Positions 1 through 7,643 of a DNA stretch of 16,880 nucleotides are shown one piece after another. Within the stretch, counting starts at the first letter, position 1. Every line of letters starts with the position of its first letter. A program made the translations under genes and the position numbers. Under the pieces are notes generated by a model, which made no database searches, had not been told where the DNA came from, and saw nothing but the letters and a program-made list of their open reading frames with translations. Location: assembly GCA_046760905.1 (NCBI GenBank), contig JBHIFB010000062.1, forward strand, positions 1 through 16,880, read 5' to 3'. The stretch comes from JBHIFB01 sp046760905. GTDB taxonomy: Bacteria > Gemmatimonadota > CAZMKB01.

Positions 1-957
1 GAAGTTTATGTGAGAGCGGATTCGATGCTTGGAGAAGTCCTTGAGAGGATACAGGGTGATCCACGTGTGGTGGTGATTTCCGACCACGGACAGCAGCCAT
101 CGCAGGTCCCTATCCTCCTTGTTGATATTAACCGCCTGCTATCTTTACTGGGTTTTTTAAGGTTTGACTCTGATCAACATCCTGACTTTGCAACTGCTAC
201 TTTATACCCCCTCGTTCCAATAACTATGACGAATGTAGGTGCTCTTGCTCTCAATATAAAAGGTAGAGAGAGCCAGGGATGGATAGAGCAGGGAGACGAA
301 GCGGATGAGGCTATGAATGAAGTAATCACAAAGCTCAGGGAGATACGAGTCGTCGAGACGGGTGAACAATTCTTTAAAACGGTCAGGCGAATAAAGGATT
401 CGGATAGGGCCGTCTACCGTCTTGAGGACAGGGTTGACATATTGGTCAGGTGTAATTCTGATGCTTACAACGGGCACCATCATCTCGAGATCGATGGCTC
501 CGAGTATCCTATGACGGATTTCATCGAGATGAGGGAGGTCTCAGGGAGGCATACTAACATCGGTATATTCATCATAAGCTCGCCCGAATTTAAGAGGGGA
601 ATATTGCTTCCGGCTTCAAACACCATGACCGCTAAGGTGTTGAGGTACAGAGCTCGGAAAGTAGAGCATCGTTTCGGATGGCCATCGCTCAAAGTATGCG
701 AGATCTTCAATCTTTATGAGGAGGCCAGCACCCTGGACTTAACACCGACTCTCCTGTATATGTTTGATCTTCCACAGGGAAGAGACATGGATGGGAAACC
801 GCTTTTGACAATGGTGAAGGACGAAGTAATAAGGGTACACGGATTGACATATATTGAAAGCTATGATGACATCCTAACCAGGCCGGAGCATCTTGAAGAA
901 GCAGGTGGTTCGGATGATGAACTGGAAAGGCTGAGGGCATTGGGTTATATTAGATAG
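1..957 (+). CDS. Alkaline-phosphatase-superfamily type I phosphodiesterase, C-terminal part (5' end outside window)
   Basis: The frame is open from base 1, so the N-terminus, including the catalytic Thr/Ser metal site, lies upstream. 318 codons are visible. A metal-binding SDHG (residues about 27-30) follows a hydrophobic strand. LNIKGRESQGWI is the typical substrate-domain strand of the type I phosphodiesterase/nucleotide pyrophosphatase family, and SGRH supplies the late metal-ligand histidine. The C-terminus has the family's DLTPTLLYMFDLP and DMDGKPLL, and ends in ERLRALGYIR, a tail common in phosphatase/sulfatase-like proteins. Such enzymes hydrolyse phosphodiester or phosphomonoester bonds, often outside the cytoplasm; the substrate here cannot be told. 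It converges on the crotonase gene with only 28 bases between the stops, and no clear bidirectional terminator is seen there. Family assignment is firm, function is not. Confidence 0.8.
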   Translation, partial: EVYVRADSMLGEVLERIQGDPRVVVISDHGQQPSQVPILLVDINRLLSLLGFLRFDSDQHPDFATATLYPLVPITMTNVGALALNIKGRESQGWIEQGDEADEAMNEVITKLREIRVVETGEQFFKTVRRIKDSDRAVYRLEDRVDILVRCNSDAYNGHHHLEIDGSEYPMTDFIEMREVSGRHTNIGIFIISSPEFKRGILLPASNTMTAKVLRYRARKVEHRFGWPSLKVCEIFNLYEEASTLDLTPTLLYMFDLPQGRDMDGKPLLTMVKDEVIRVHGLTYIESYDDILTRPEHLEEAGGSDDELERLRALGYIR

Positions 958-985
958 AGTGAAATTATCCTCAGCATGTCAATTT

Positions 986-1789
986 TCACCTTCCCTTGAA
1001 TTTGGCTTCTCTTTTTTCGATGAAAGCTTTCGTGCCCTCTCTCATGTCCTCTGTCGCACAGGCGAGTCCGAAAAGGCTTGCTTCGTTGTAAAGTCCCTCG
1101 TGAAGAGTAACCCGTAGACCATGGTTTACAGCCTCTATAGCCAGCCTGACTGCAAGAGGTCCCTTCGTGAAGATTTTTTGTAACAACTCCTCACAGGATG
1201 AGATAAGTTCTCCGGGTGGAACGACCTTGTTCACCAACCCAATCCTGTAAGCTTCCTGGGCGTCAATCGCCTCTCCCGTTAGGATCAGTTCCATAGCTCT
1301 ACCCTTACCGATGAGTCTTGGCAACCTTTGCGTTCCACCGTATCCTGGAATTATGCCGAGACTCACTTCCGGCTGACCGAACTTAGCGTTTTCACTCGCT
1401 ATCCGCATTGTGCATGCCATAGCAATTTCGCATCCTCCTCCCAGTGCGTATCCGTTGACCGCCGCAATGACAGGTTTGCCAAGATCTTCTATGAAGTTAA
1501 AAACACCCTGACCCCTCAATGAAAAGTCTTTCCCGCTGATGGGCATCTGCTGTATAATTTCGTTAATGTCGGCACCGGCAACGAATGCCTTCTGCCCCGC
1601 GCCTGTCAGGATACATCCGAGTATTTTATTATCGCTTTTAATCTTGGAGAATATCGCCATGAGCTCCAATATAGTCTTCAGGTTCAGGGCGTTGAGTACC
1701 TTTGGCCTGTTTATCGTTACATATGCTATTTGGTTCTTGAATTCGAACAGGACATTCTCAAACGCAGGCTTCGTTCTGTCATCGGACAT
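986..1789 (-). CDS. Enoyl-CoA hydratase/isomerase family protein (crotonase; 3-hydroxyacyl-CoA dehydratase type)
   Basis: This is a 267-residue crotonase-fold protein that would hydrate 2-enoyl-CoA, or dehydrate 3-hydroxyacyl-CoA, in the cytoplasm. Visible features are INRPKVLNALN near the N-terminus, the oxyanion-hole strand AFVAGADI (about 69-75), NGYALGGGCE with Glu121, and GQPEVSLGIIPGYGGTQRLPR with Glu141. Both catalytic glutamates of true hydratases are therefore present, which favours a hydratase over an isomerase. The ATG at 1789 is preferred because AAAGGAGG lies about 8 bases upstream. An in-frame upstream ATG at 1870 would overlap leuD and give an atypical 27-residue extension. It is the last gene of the minus-strand run, 37 bases after leuD, so probably co-transcribed. 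The physiological substrate is unknown; short-chain crotonyl-CoA is plausible. Confidence 0.9.
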   Translation of the reverse strand: MSDDRTKPAFENVLFEFKNQIAYVTINRPKVLNALNLKTILELMAIFSKIKSDNKILGCILTGAGQKAFVAGADINEIIQQMPISGKDFSLRGQGVFNFIEDLGKPVIAAVNGYALGGGCEIAMACTMRIASENAKFGQPEVSLGIIPGYGGTQRLPRLIGKGRAMELILTGEAIDAQEAYRIGLVNKVVPPGELISSCEELLQKIFTKGPLAVRLAIEAVNHGLRVTLHEGLYNEASLFGLACATEDMREGTKAFIEKREAKFKGR

Positions 1790-1826
1790 TTCCAACTCCT
1801 CCTTTGAAACGAATAAATTCACCGCA

Positions 1827-2333
1827 TTATCTTTTCCCGAGCCTTCTTTTAACATATGCGACCATGCCACCCGCTTCCACTATTTCCAGCACTTCATCCG
1901 GAAAGCGTGGAAATTTGTATTCCTTGCCTGTCCTTTTATTCGTGATTGTGCTCTTATCCATGTCGATTTCGATGGTGTCCCCCTCTTTCGTCTCGCATAC
2001 CAGGTCTCTGCTTTCGAGGATGGGAAGACCTACATTTATCGAATTCCTGAAGAAGATCCGGGCAAAGGATTTCGCTATTATGGCGGATACGAGTGCACCC
2101 TTTATGGCGAGAGGCGCATTTTCCCTCGATGATCCACAGCCGAAATTCTCGCCGGCAATTATAACATCTCCGGGTTGCACTTTCTTTGTGAAATCTGGGT
2201 CAAGATCCTCCATGCAATGCTTGCCAAGCTCGGTCGGGTCGTAACTGGTGCAGTAGCGGGCCGGGATTATCACATCTGTGTCGACATCGTCACCGTAGAC
2301 AATTGCCTTTCCAGAGAGCGTTTTTCCTTCCAT
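1827..2333 (-). CDS. leuD: 3-isopropylmalate dehydratase small subunit (LeuD)
   Basis: This is a 168-residue small (swivel-domain) subunit of an aconitase-family hydro-lyase. With LeuC it would isomerise 2-isopropylmalate to 3-isopropylmalate in leucine synthesis. YGDDVDTDVIIPARY near the N-terminus and GENFGCGSSRE about 60 residues in are signature motifs. The length fits the short LeuD2/HacB class. The ATG at 2333 starts 7 bases after the leuC stop, with GAGGT just upstream. An ATG at 2351 would overlap the leuC end and lacks a ribosome site. The substrate-recognition loop reads YCTSYDP rather than the YLRT of well-studied LeuD proteins, so relatives acting on homocitrate or citramalate-derived acids cannot be excluded. 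Context beside leuB and leuC makes isopropylmalate most likely. Confidence 0.92.
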   Translation of the reverse strand: MEGKTLSGKAIVYGDDVDTDVIIPARYCTSYDPTELGKHCMEDLDPDFTKKVQPGDVIIAGENFGCGSSRENAPLAIKGALVSAIIAKSFARIFFRNSINVGLPILESRDLVCETKEGDTIEIDMDKSTITNKRTGKEYKFPRFPDEVLEIVEAGGMVAYVKRRLGKR

Positions 2334-2340
2334 GATGACC

Positions 2341-3600
2341 TCACAGTTCATCGGGATGCGTTATGTAACCGGTGACAGACGAAGCCGCTGCTACCTGAGG
2401 TCCGGAGAGATATACTTCGCTGGTCGGGTCACCACACCTGCCGACGAAGTTGCGATTCGAAGTGAAGAGGCCAACTTCATTCTTTCCAAGCACACCCATG
2501 TGTCCTCCTATGCACGGCCCGCAGGTGGGGGTGCACACAGCTGCACCTGCCTCCAGGAAGATCTCGGTCAAACCATCCCGCGTCATTTCTATCATGACTT
2601 CCTGGCTGGCTGGTATAACCAGGAGTCTAGTTCCCTCTGCAACCTTCTTTCCCTTTATTATATCCGCAGCAATTTTTAAATCCTCTATCCTGCCGTTCGT
2701 GCATGAGCCTATGAACACCTCGTCAATGCGGATCCCTTTGACATCCGAAACGGGCTTCACTTTGGAGGGGATGTGCGGGAGAGCGACCATGGGCTCGATC
2801 TGGGAGCAATCTATCCGTATCTCTTCGAGAAAGTTGGCATCTGCATCGTTTTTGACGAGCTCGAAGGATCTATCAGTTCTTCCTTTGAGCCAGTTTTCTG
2901 TCACAGTGTCCGTTTCTATGATACCCGTCTTCGCTCCCATCTCGATCGCCATATTGGTCATGGCGAATCGATCGGCCATCGGCAAGCCGCTTATTACATC
3001 TCCTGTGTATTCGATGCACTTGTATAAAGCTCCACGGACACCGAGCTTACCTAATGTGTATAGTACGAGGTCCTTCCCTCCTACCCACATCCGCAGAGTC
3101 CCTTCATAGGATATACGGATTGTTTCCGGTACCTTTAGCCATATCTCCCCGAGAGCGCACCCTGAAGCCATGTCCGTCGAACCGACTCCGGTTGCGAAGG
3201 CGCCCAGCGCCCCGAAGGTGCATGTGTGTGAATCGGCTCCTATCACGAGATCACCGGGAAGCACAAGCCCTTTCTCAGGAAGAAGCACATGGCTGATACC
3301 ACTTTTGCCGACTTCGAAGTAGTTTTTTATGTTATGCTCCCTCGCAAACTCCCTCAAAGTGCGACAGAAATCGGCTGCTTTTACATCCTTCGCCGGAACG
3401 AAGTGGTCGTTAACAAGCGCTATCCTTTCCGGATCCCAGACCGAGCTGGCATCCATTTCACGGAAAACTTTGATGGCCAGCGGCGTCGCGATGTCGGTGC
3501 CCATTATGAGATCGAGTCTTGCGGTAACAACTTCTCCCGGTTTTACCTCATCTCTGCCGCTGTGACTGGCAATTATCTTCTCTGCTATTGTCATGCCCAT
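2341..3600 (-). CDS. leuC: 3-isopropylmalate dehydratase large subunit (LeuC)
   Basis: This 419-residue large subunit carries the [4Fe-4S] cluster of isopropylmalate isomerase. The three cluster ligands are visible: Cys300 in FIGSCTNGR, and Cys360 and Cys363 in CTPTCGPCIGG. GADSHTCTFGALGAFATGVGS (about 121-141) is the family substrate/cluster-domain motif. The length is that of the short LeuC2/HacA type rather than the longer E. coli-type LeuC. The ATG at 3600 begins one base after the leuB stop and has AAGGGA upstream, so translational coupling to leuB is likely. A longer in-frame reading to 3720 would run far into leuB and is not credible. LeuC2-type enzymes can also serve homoaconitate or methylmalate steps, and the adjacent LeuB and LeuD favour leucine or a close relative. 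Confidence 0.93.
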   Translation of the reverse strand: MGMTIAEKIIASHSGRDEVKPGEVVTARLDLIMGTDIATPLAIKVFREMDASSVWDPERIALVNDHFVPAKDVKAADFCRTLREFAREHNIKNYFEVGKSGISHVLLPEKGLVLPGDLVIGADSHTCTFGALGAFATGVGSTDMASGCALGEIWLKVPETIRISYEGTLRMWVGGKDLVLYTLGKLGVRGALYKCIEYTGDVISGLPMADRFAMTNMAIEMGAKTGIIETDTVTENWLKGRTDRSFELVKNDADANFLEEIRIDCSQIEPMVALPHIPSKVKPVSDVKGIRIDEVFIGSCTNGRIEDLKIAADIIKGKKVAEGTRLLVIPASQEVMIEMTRDGLTEIFLEAGAAVCTPTCGPCIGGHMGVLGKNEVGLFTSNRNFVGRCGDPTSEVYLSGPQVAAASSVTGYITHPDEL

Positions 3601-3601
3601 T

Positions 3602-4660
3602 TCAGAGTTCCCTTTCGAGCTCTTCAGATATATAGTCCCCCACCTCCTCTGTATCAAGCTTTCCTCCGAGGTCGCGCGTTGTCTTGTCCAGGTCGATTGC
3701 CATCCCAACCGCGTTCTCAATTTTCTGAGCGATCTTGGAATAGCCGAGGTGATCGAGCATTATCCCTATGGTGAGTATCGCAGCCATGGGGTTCGCGACC
3801 TTCTGTCCCCGGTACTTGGGCGCCGATCCATGGACCGGTTCGAAAAGGGACACCGAGCCAGGGTGGATGTTCCCGGATGCTGCCAGTCCCATACCTCCCT
3901 GTAATTGAGCGCCAAGGTCGGTGATGATATCCCCGAACATGTTGCACGCGACTATGACCTGGAACTGTTCAGGCCTCTTGATCAGCTGCATGGTTAGGGC
4001 ATCCACATACATATGCTGCTTCTCGATTTCCGGATACCTGCTCCCAACCTCCTCGAAAACCCTCAGCCAGAGGTCATGGCCGAATCTGAGAACATTGCTT
4101 TTGTCAGACATGGTGACTTTGCTCAAATTGTATGCCCTGGCGTATTTGAAAGCATGTTCGATTATCCTCTCCACGCCCTTTCTTGTGTTGACGTCTTCCT
4201 GGATGGCAATCTCATCCGGTGTCCCTTTCTTGAAAATACCGCCCATGCCAACATACAATCCTTCAGTGTTCTCTCTGAACACTACAAAGTTCACGTCTTC
4301 TTCGGTTTTATCTTTGAGCGGGCAGAGCTTCCTGTTGAGCAGTCTGACAGGTCTGTAGTTCACGTATAGATCGAGCTTGAATCTGAGCCCCAGCAGGATG
4401 TCCCTCGCGTGAGCCATATCCGGAATCCGGGGATCGCCGAGCGCGCCGAGGAATATTGCATCGAATTCCTTCTTGAAAACATCGAACATCTCCTCCGGGA
4501 TGCTCACGCCGCTTTTCAGGTACTTATCCGCGCCGAAGTCGAACTTCTTCAGTTCGAGGCCGATTTTTGCTTTCCTCTCGATGGTCTTCATGATCTTGAC
4601 TGCTTCGGTCGTGACATCAATTCCGATGCCATCCCCTGGTATAACCGCTATCTTCGGCAA
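3602..4660 (-). CDS. leuB: 3-isopropylmalate dehydrogenase (LeuB), tartrate-dehydrogenase-like subgroup
   Basis: This 352-residue decarboxylating dehydrogenase would oxidise 3-isopropylmalate to 2-oxoisocaproate. It shows IPGDGIGID at the N-terminus, FVVFRENTEGLY (about 126-136), SDKSNVLRFGHDLW with Lys187, and metal-binding aspartates in YVDALTMQLI and NMFGDIITDLGAQLQGG. EPVHGSAP lies at 274-281. LYVNYRPVRLL in place of the usual helix resembles the tartrate dehydrogenase/IPMDH subgroup. The cofactor loop reads HGSAPKYRGQKVANP, with Lys282-Tyr283 where NAD-type LeuB normally has Asp-Ile. The start is a TTG at 4660 with GAGGT about 8 bases upstream, and MPKIAVIPGDGIG is the family's usual beginning. 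It is the first gene of the tight leuB-leuC-leuD unit. Other beta-decarboxylating dehydrogenases (tartrate, homoisocitrate) are alternatives. Confidence 0.88.
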   Translation of the reverse strand: MPKIAVIPGDGIGIDVTTEAVKIMKTIERKAKIGLELKKFDFGADKYLKSGVSIPEEMFDVFKKEFDAIFLGALGDPRIPDMAHARDILLGLRFKLDLYVNYRPVRLLNRKLCPLKDKTEEDVNFVVFRENTEGLYVGMGGIFKKGTPDEIAIQEDVNTRKGVERIIEHAFKYARAYNLSKVTMSDKSNVLRFGHDLWLRVFEEVGSRYPEIEKQHMYVDALTMQLIKRPEQFQVIVACNMFGDIITDLGAQLQGGMGLAASGNIHPGSVSLFEPVHGSAPKYRGQKVANPMAAILTIGIMLDHLGYSKIAQKIENAVGMAIDLDKTTRDLGGKLDTEEVGDYISEELEREL

Positions 4661-4690
4661 GGTTTTCTACCTCAACTGTTCATATTCGAC

Positions 4691-4716
4691 GTGAAGACGG
4701 CTGGTAGAATCTTCAC
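4691..4716 (-). other. Inverted repeat in the leuB 5' region
   Basis: GTGAAGA (4691-4697) and TCTTCAC (4710-4716) form a perfect 7-bp stem with a 12-base loop, 31 bases upstream of the leuB start. It sits in the 176-base gap between hisC and leuB. There is no T-run, so it does not look like an intrinsic terminator. It could be an operator or a leader hairpin. I see no leucine-codon leader peptide or T-box. No strong promoter was found in this gap, so leuBCD may depend on read-through from the hisC promoter. Confidence 0.3.
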
Positions 4717-4836
4717 TCTAAACATTCAACGGGATCCGGAGTGACAAATACAGTGGTTTTCCTTGTGCAACTTATCACACGTCTAGCAAGCTGGCAGGCT
4801 CGTGATTTGAATAGAGGCATATTGATGCAGTGGCTC

Positions 4837-5934
4837 TCACAGAATGCTCGACAGGACCTCGAGGAGCCTGTTGTTTTCATTTTTCTTGCCAATCGTGATC
4901 CTCATACAGGTTGGAAGTTCATACATACCCATCGGTCTTACTATGATTCCTTCTTCGAGAAGTCTGTTGTGCAGAGACGTAGCATCCCTCCCAAGATCGG
5001 CCAGAATAAAATTCGCCACCGATGGGCTTAAGCCCAGCCCCAGCTCCTTCAACCCTTTCGTGAGATGCGCCCTTTCCTCCCTGTTGTGTGCCTTGGATCT
5101 CTCCAGGTGCTTTTGATCATCCAGCGCATGCAAAGCTGCGATCTGTGCAAGGGAATTCGTGTTGAAGGCTTCCCGAACTCTGTTAAGATACGAGATGATG
5201 TCGGGTCTGGCAATTCCGTAACCAATTCTTAAGCCTGCGAGGCCGTATATTTTCGAGAAAGTCCTCAGGATGATGATGTTTTTGCCCTCTCTCAGATACT
5301 TCATCGAATCGGGGTAGTCTTCATCCTCGATATATTCCCTATAAGCCTCATCGAAGACCACGATCACCCCTTCCGGCATCTTCGCCATGAACGCAGACAC
5401 TTCATCACCAGTCACCATTGTTCCGGTTGGATTGTTAGGATTCGCGATGAATATGATACGCGTTTTCGAGCCCGCTGCATCTGCCATGGCCTGGAGATCA
5501 TATCTCATATCCCGAAGCGGCACCCTCACCACTGTGCCTCCCATAATCTGTGTCGCAATAATGTACTTGAAGAAGGCAGGCCATCCGACTATGACCTCAT
5601 CCCCCGGATTCAGGTAGGCCTCTGTAATCTGCTGGACGATTTCCACCGATCCATTCCCGAGTATTATGTGATCCTGCGGGACCCCGATTTTCTCACTCAA
5701 TTTCCTCCTCAGATAGTATCCGGCCGCATCGGGGTATCTCCATACGCTTTTGATATGGTTATGGATTGCTGAGAGTGCCATTGGACTGGGACCAAGCGGA
5801 TTCTCATTAGACGCAAGCTTGATAACCTTGCGGATCCCGAGCTCTCTCTGGACCTCCTCTATCGGTTTTCCTGGGATGTACGGTTTGATCTTTTCCAGTG
5901 CCGGCCTGTGGAGTTTTTCTCTGGTGGAGAGCAT
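4837..5934 (-). CDS. hisC: Histidinol-phosphate aminotransferase (HisC family, PLP-dependent)
   Basis: This 365-residue fold-type I aminotransferase would convert imidazole-acetol phosphate to histidinol phosphate using glutamate. It shows KLASNENPLGPSP (39-51), GNGSVEIV (93-100), ANPNNPTGT (164-172), FDEAYREY with Asp195, the PLP lysine Lys228 in RTFSKIYGLAGLRIGYG, and a C-terminal MRITIG with Arg344. The length matches HisC. The ATG at 5934 has AGGA about 7 bases upstream and starts 39 bases or so after a predicted transcription start. No other his gene is nearby. HisC-family enzymes often also transaminate aromatic 2-oxo acids, so with leuBCD downstream and an oxoamine synthase upstream the true substrate is uncertain. 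Family confidence is high, substrate confidence moderate. Confidence 0.9.
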   Translation of the reverse strand: MLSTREKLHRPALEKIKPYIPGKPIEEVQRELGIRKVIKLASNENPLGPSPMALSAIHNHIKSVWRYPDAAGYYLRRKLSEKIGVPQDHIILGNGSVEIVQQITEAYLNPGDEVIVGWPAFFKYIIATQIMGGTVVRVPLRDMRYDLQAMADAAGSKTRIIFIANPNNPTGTMVTGDEVSAFMAKMPEGVIVVFDEAYREYIEDEDYPDSMKYLREGKNIIILRTFSKIYGLAGLRIGYGIARPDIISYLNRVREAFNTNSLAQIAALHALDDQKHLERSKAHNREERAHLTKGLKELGLGLSPSVANFILADLGRDATSLHNRLLEEGIIVRPMGMYELPTCMRITIGKKNENNRLLEVLSSIL

Positions 5935-5979
5935 ATTTTCATCCTGATATCATGCATTTTCTTCTTTTAATAGGAAATC

Positions 5980-6008
5980 ATTATATTGTTCCTCGCACCT
6001 GATGTCAA
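5980..6008 (-). promoter_or_regulatory. Exact consensus sigma70 promoter upstream of hisC
   Basis: Read on the minus strand, TTGACA (6008-6003) and TATAAT (5985-5980) are separated by exactly 17 bases. Both hexamers match the housekeeping consensus perfectly. The predicted start is near 5973, giving a leader of about 39 bases before hisC. It lies in the 95-base gap after the oxoamine synthase stop, so hisC and the downstream leu genes can be expressed independently of acpS-ACP-oxoamine synthase. Confidence 0.8.
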
Positions 6009-6029
6009 TGATTTTTATCCCTTTCCACC

Positions 6030-7277
6030 TTACATGCCATACATCTCGATGATCTCTTTCTTGGATCTTCCGAGGATGTCATATTTTTTGCCAATCTTAA
6101 TGAAGGCCTCAAGAGCCTTGTCGAGATGGTGCAATTCGTGTCCGGCTGAAATCTGAGTTCTGATCCTTGCTTGTCCCTTCGCTACAACGGGAAAGAAGAA
6201 TCCGATCGCATAGACGCCCTCTTCATAGAGATCCCTGGAAAAATCCTGTGATAGTTTAGCGTTGAAAAGCATGATGGGGATGATTGGCGTATCTCCCTCC
6301 TTCAGGATGAATCCGGCTTCACTGAGTCCCTTACGCCAGTATCTGGAGTTTTTCTCCAGTTTGTCCCGCCTCTGGGTGCTCTTTGAAAGCAAGTCGAGAA
6401 CGCGCAGTACGCCTGAGACTATCACCGGAGCCATGGTGTTAGAGAAGAGATATGGCCGTGCTCTTTGACGGCACATTTCCACGATCTCCTTCCTTCCGGA
6501 GACGCATCCACCCGATGCCCCACCGAGGGCCTTTCCGAAGGTCGTTGTTATGATGTCTATTTTCCCCATAACCCCGCATTTTTCATGTACTCCTCTTCCC
6601 CTTTCACCGATAAATCCGGTTGCATGGGAGTCGTCAACAAATACCATCGCATCGTATTTTTCAGCGAGCCCCACTATTTCATCAAGCTTCGCGGTATCAC
6701 CATCCATCGAGAACACGCCGTCAGTGATTATCAATTTGAGACGTTTGTCCGAGTGTAACTGGAGCTTCGACTCGAGATGCTCCATGTTCGAATGTTTGAA
6801 TGTGTCGTGCTCGGCCTTGCAAAGCCTTATTCCATCGATGATCGATGCATGAACCAACCTGTCAGAGATCATCGCGTCCTCTTCGGAGAGTATCGCTTCG
6901 AACACCCCGGCATTTGCGTCCATGCAGGATGAGAACAGGATCGTGTCCTCTGTTCCGAGAAACTCCGACATCTTTTTTTCCAATTCGTCATGTATATCCT
7001 GAGTTCCACATATGAACCGGACCGAAGACATGCCATATCCACGATGGTCAAGGCCCTCGTGTGCCGCTTTGACGACTTCCGGGTGGCTGGAAAGACCGAG
7101 GTAGTTGTTCGAACACATGTTTATGACTTTCCTTAATGAAGAGCCTGCGGGAAATTCCACATCGATTCTAGCGGCCTGTGGGGAATGGATGTATCTCTCC
7201 TCCTTGAAGATCCCCGCCTTTTGAATCTCTCCGAGCTCTTTTTTGTATAATTCCCTCACTTCGTCGCTGAAAGCCAT
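6030..7277 (-). CDS. kbl: Kbl-type alpha-oxoamine synthase (glycine C-acetyltransferase-like; possible acyl-ACP-using synthase)
   Basis: This 415-residue PLP enzyme condenses an amino acid with an acyl thioester, with loss of CO2 or, for Kbl, formation of 2-amino-3-ketobutyrate. It resembles E. coli Kbl along its length: NMCSNNYLGLSSHP (53-66), GMSSVRFICGTQDIHDELE (82-100), HASIIDGIRLCKA (143-155), TDGVFSMDGD (185-194), VDDSHATGF (214-222), the PLP lysine Lys249 in TTFGKALGGASGG, RPYLFSN, and GQARIRTQISAGH near the end. It is about 15 residues longer than Kbl at the C-terminus. The ATG at 7277 has GGAGG about 6 bases upstream. No threonine dehydrogenase, the usual Kbl partner, is nearby. Instead a carrier protein gene lies 57 bases upstream with acpS beyond it, so an acyl-ACP donor is a reasonable inference. 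Confidence 0.85.
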   Translation of the reverse strand: MAFSDEVRELYKKELGEIQKAGIFKEERYIHSPQAARIDVEFPAGSSLRKVINMCSNNYLGLSSHPEVVKAAHEGLDHRGYGMSSVRFICGTQDIHDELEKKMSEFLGTEDTILFSSCMDANAGVFEAILSEEDAMISDRLVHASIIDGIRLCKAEHDTFKHSNMEHLESKLQLHSDKRLKLIITDGVFSMDGDTAKLDEIVGLAEKYDAMVFVDDSHATGFIGERGRGVHEKCGVMGKIDIITTTFGKALGGASGGCVSGRKEIVEMCRQRARPYLFSNTMAPVIVSGVLRVLDLLSKSTQRRDKLEKNSRYWRKGLSEAGFILKEGDTPIIPIMLFNAKLSQDFSRDLYEEGVYAIGFFFPVVAKGQARIRTQISAGHELHHLDKALEAFIKIGKKYDILGRSKKEIIEMYGM

Positions 7278-7332
7278 AATATCCTCCCTGCTGCTGGATC
7301 ACCACTGATTATTCAGCTGCGCGTCACAGCTT

Positions 7333-7575
7333 TTACCGGCACTCCTCTATGAGCGCACAGATCTTGTTTACGGTATCAAACGCCTCAGGTGTTGCCTTCT
7401 CATCCGGGATGGTGATCTGATACTTGTTTTCGAGGAATCTCTTCAGTGATACCATAGAGAAGGAATCAACGATCCCCCCTGAAATGAGAGGGGTATCGAT
7501 ATCTATCTCCTCGTCCTCCTCTTCGAGATACTCCTCCCTGATATAGTCTAAGATGGCCTCCTGCATTTCATCCAT
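7333..7575 (-). CDS. Small acyl carrier protein
   Basis: This is an 80-residue acidic carrier protein. GGIVDSFSMVSLKRFLE contains the phosphopantetheine attachment serine (Ser38) in a DSF motif; the canonical ACP has DSL. The following YQITIPDEKATPEAFDTVNKI matches helix III and the recognition region of the ACP fold. Two adjacent ATGs are possible (7578 and 7575). AGGAGG ends 5 bases before the second but only 2 before the first, so the second is preferred. It sits between acpS and the oxoamine synthase gene, which points to a dedicated carrier rather than the fatty-acid AcpP, usually found in the fab cluster. A D-alanyl or amino-acyl carrier role is an alternative. Confidence 0.88.
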   Translation of the reverse strand: MDEMQEAILDYIREEYLEEEDEEIDIDTPLISGGIVDSFSMVSLKRFLENKYQITIPDEKATPEAFDTVNKICALIEECR

Positions 7576-7643
7576 CATGCCCTCCTCGTTTCTTCTTTTA
7601 GGCTTTGAGTCATCTTTTCTCAGGATTCGATGAGACTTTCATC

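Noticed and set aside
986..1870. Longer 294-residue start for the first crotonase
   Set aside because: It would overlap leuD by 44 bases and lacks the strong ribosome site found before the ATG at 1789.
2450..3109. 219-codon plus-strand open frame opposite leuC
   Set aside because: It is antisense to well-conserved LeuC with cluster cysteines and has no recognisable domain.
4661..4836. Leucine attenuator or T-box before leuB
   Set aside because: No leader peptide with leucine codons and no T-box core sequence were found; only a 7-bp inverted repeat is visible.
4741..5031. 96-codon plus-strand open frame across the hisC/leuB gap
   Set aside because: Most of it is antisense to the hisC 3' end, and it lacks a ribosome site and recognisable motifs.
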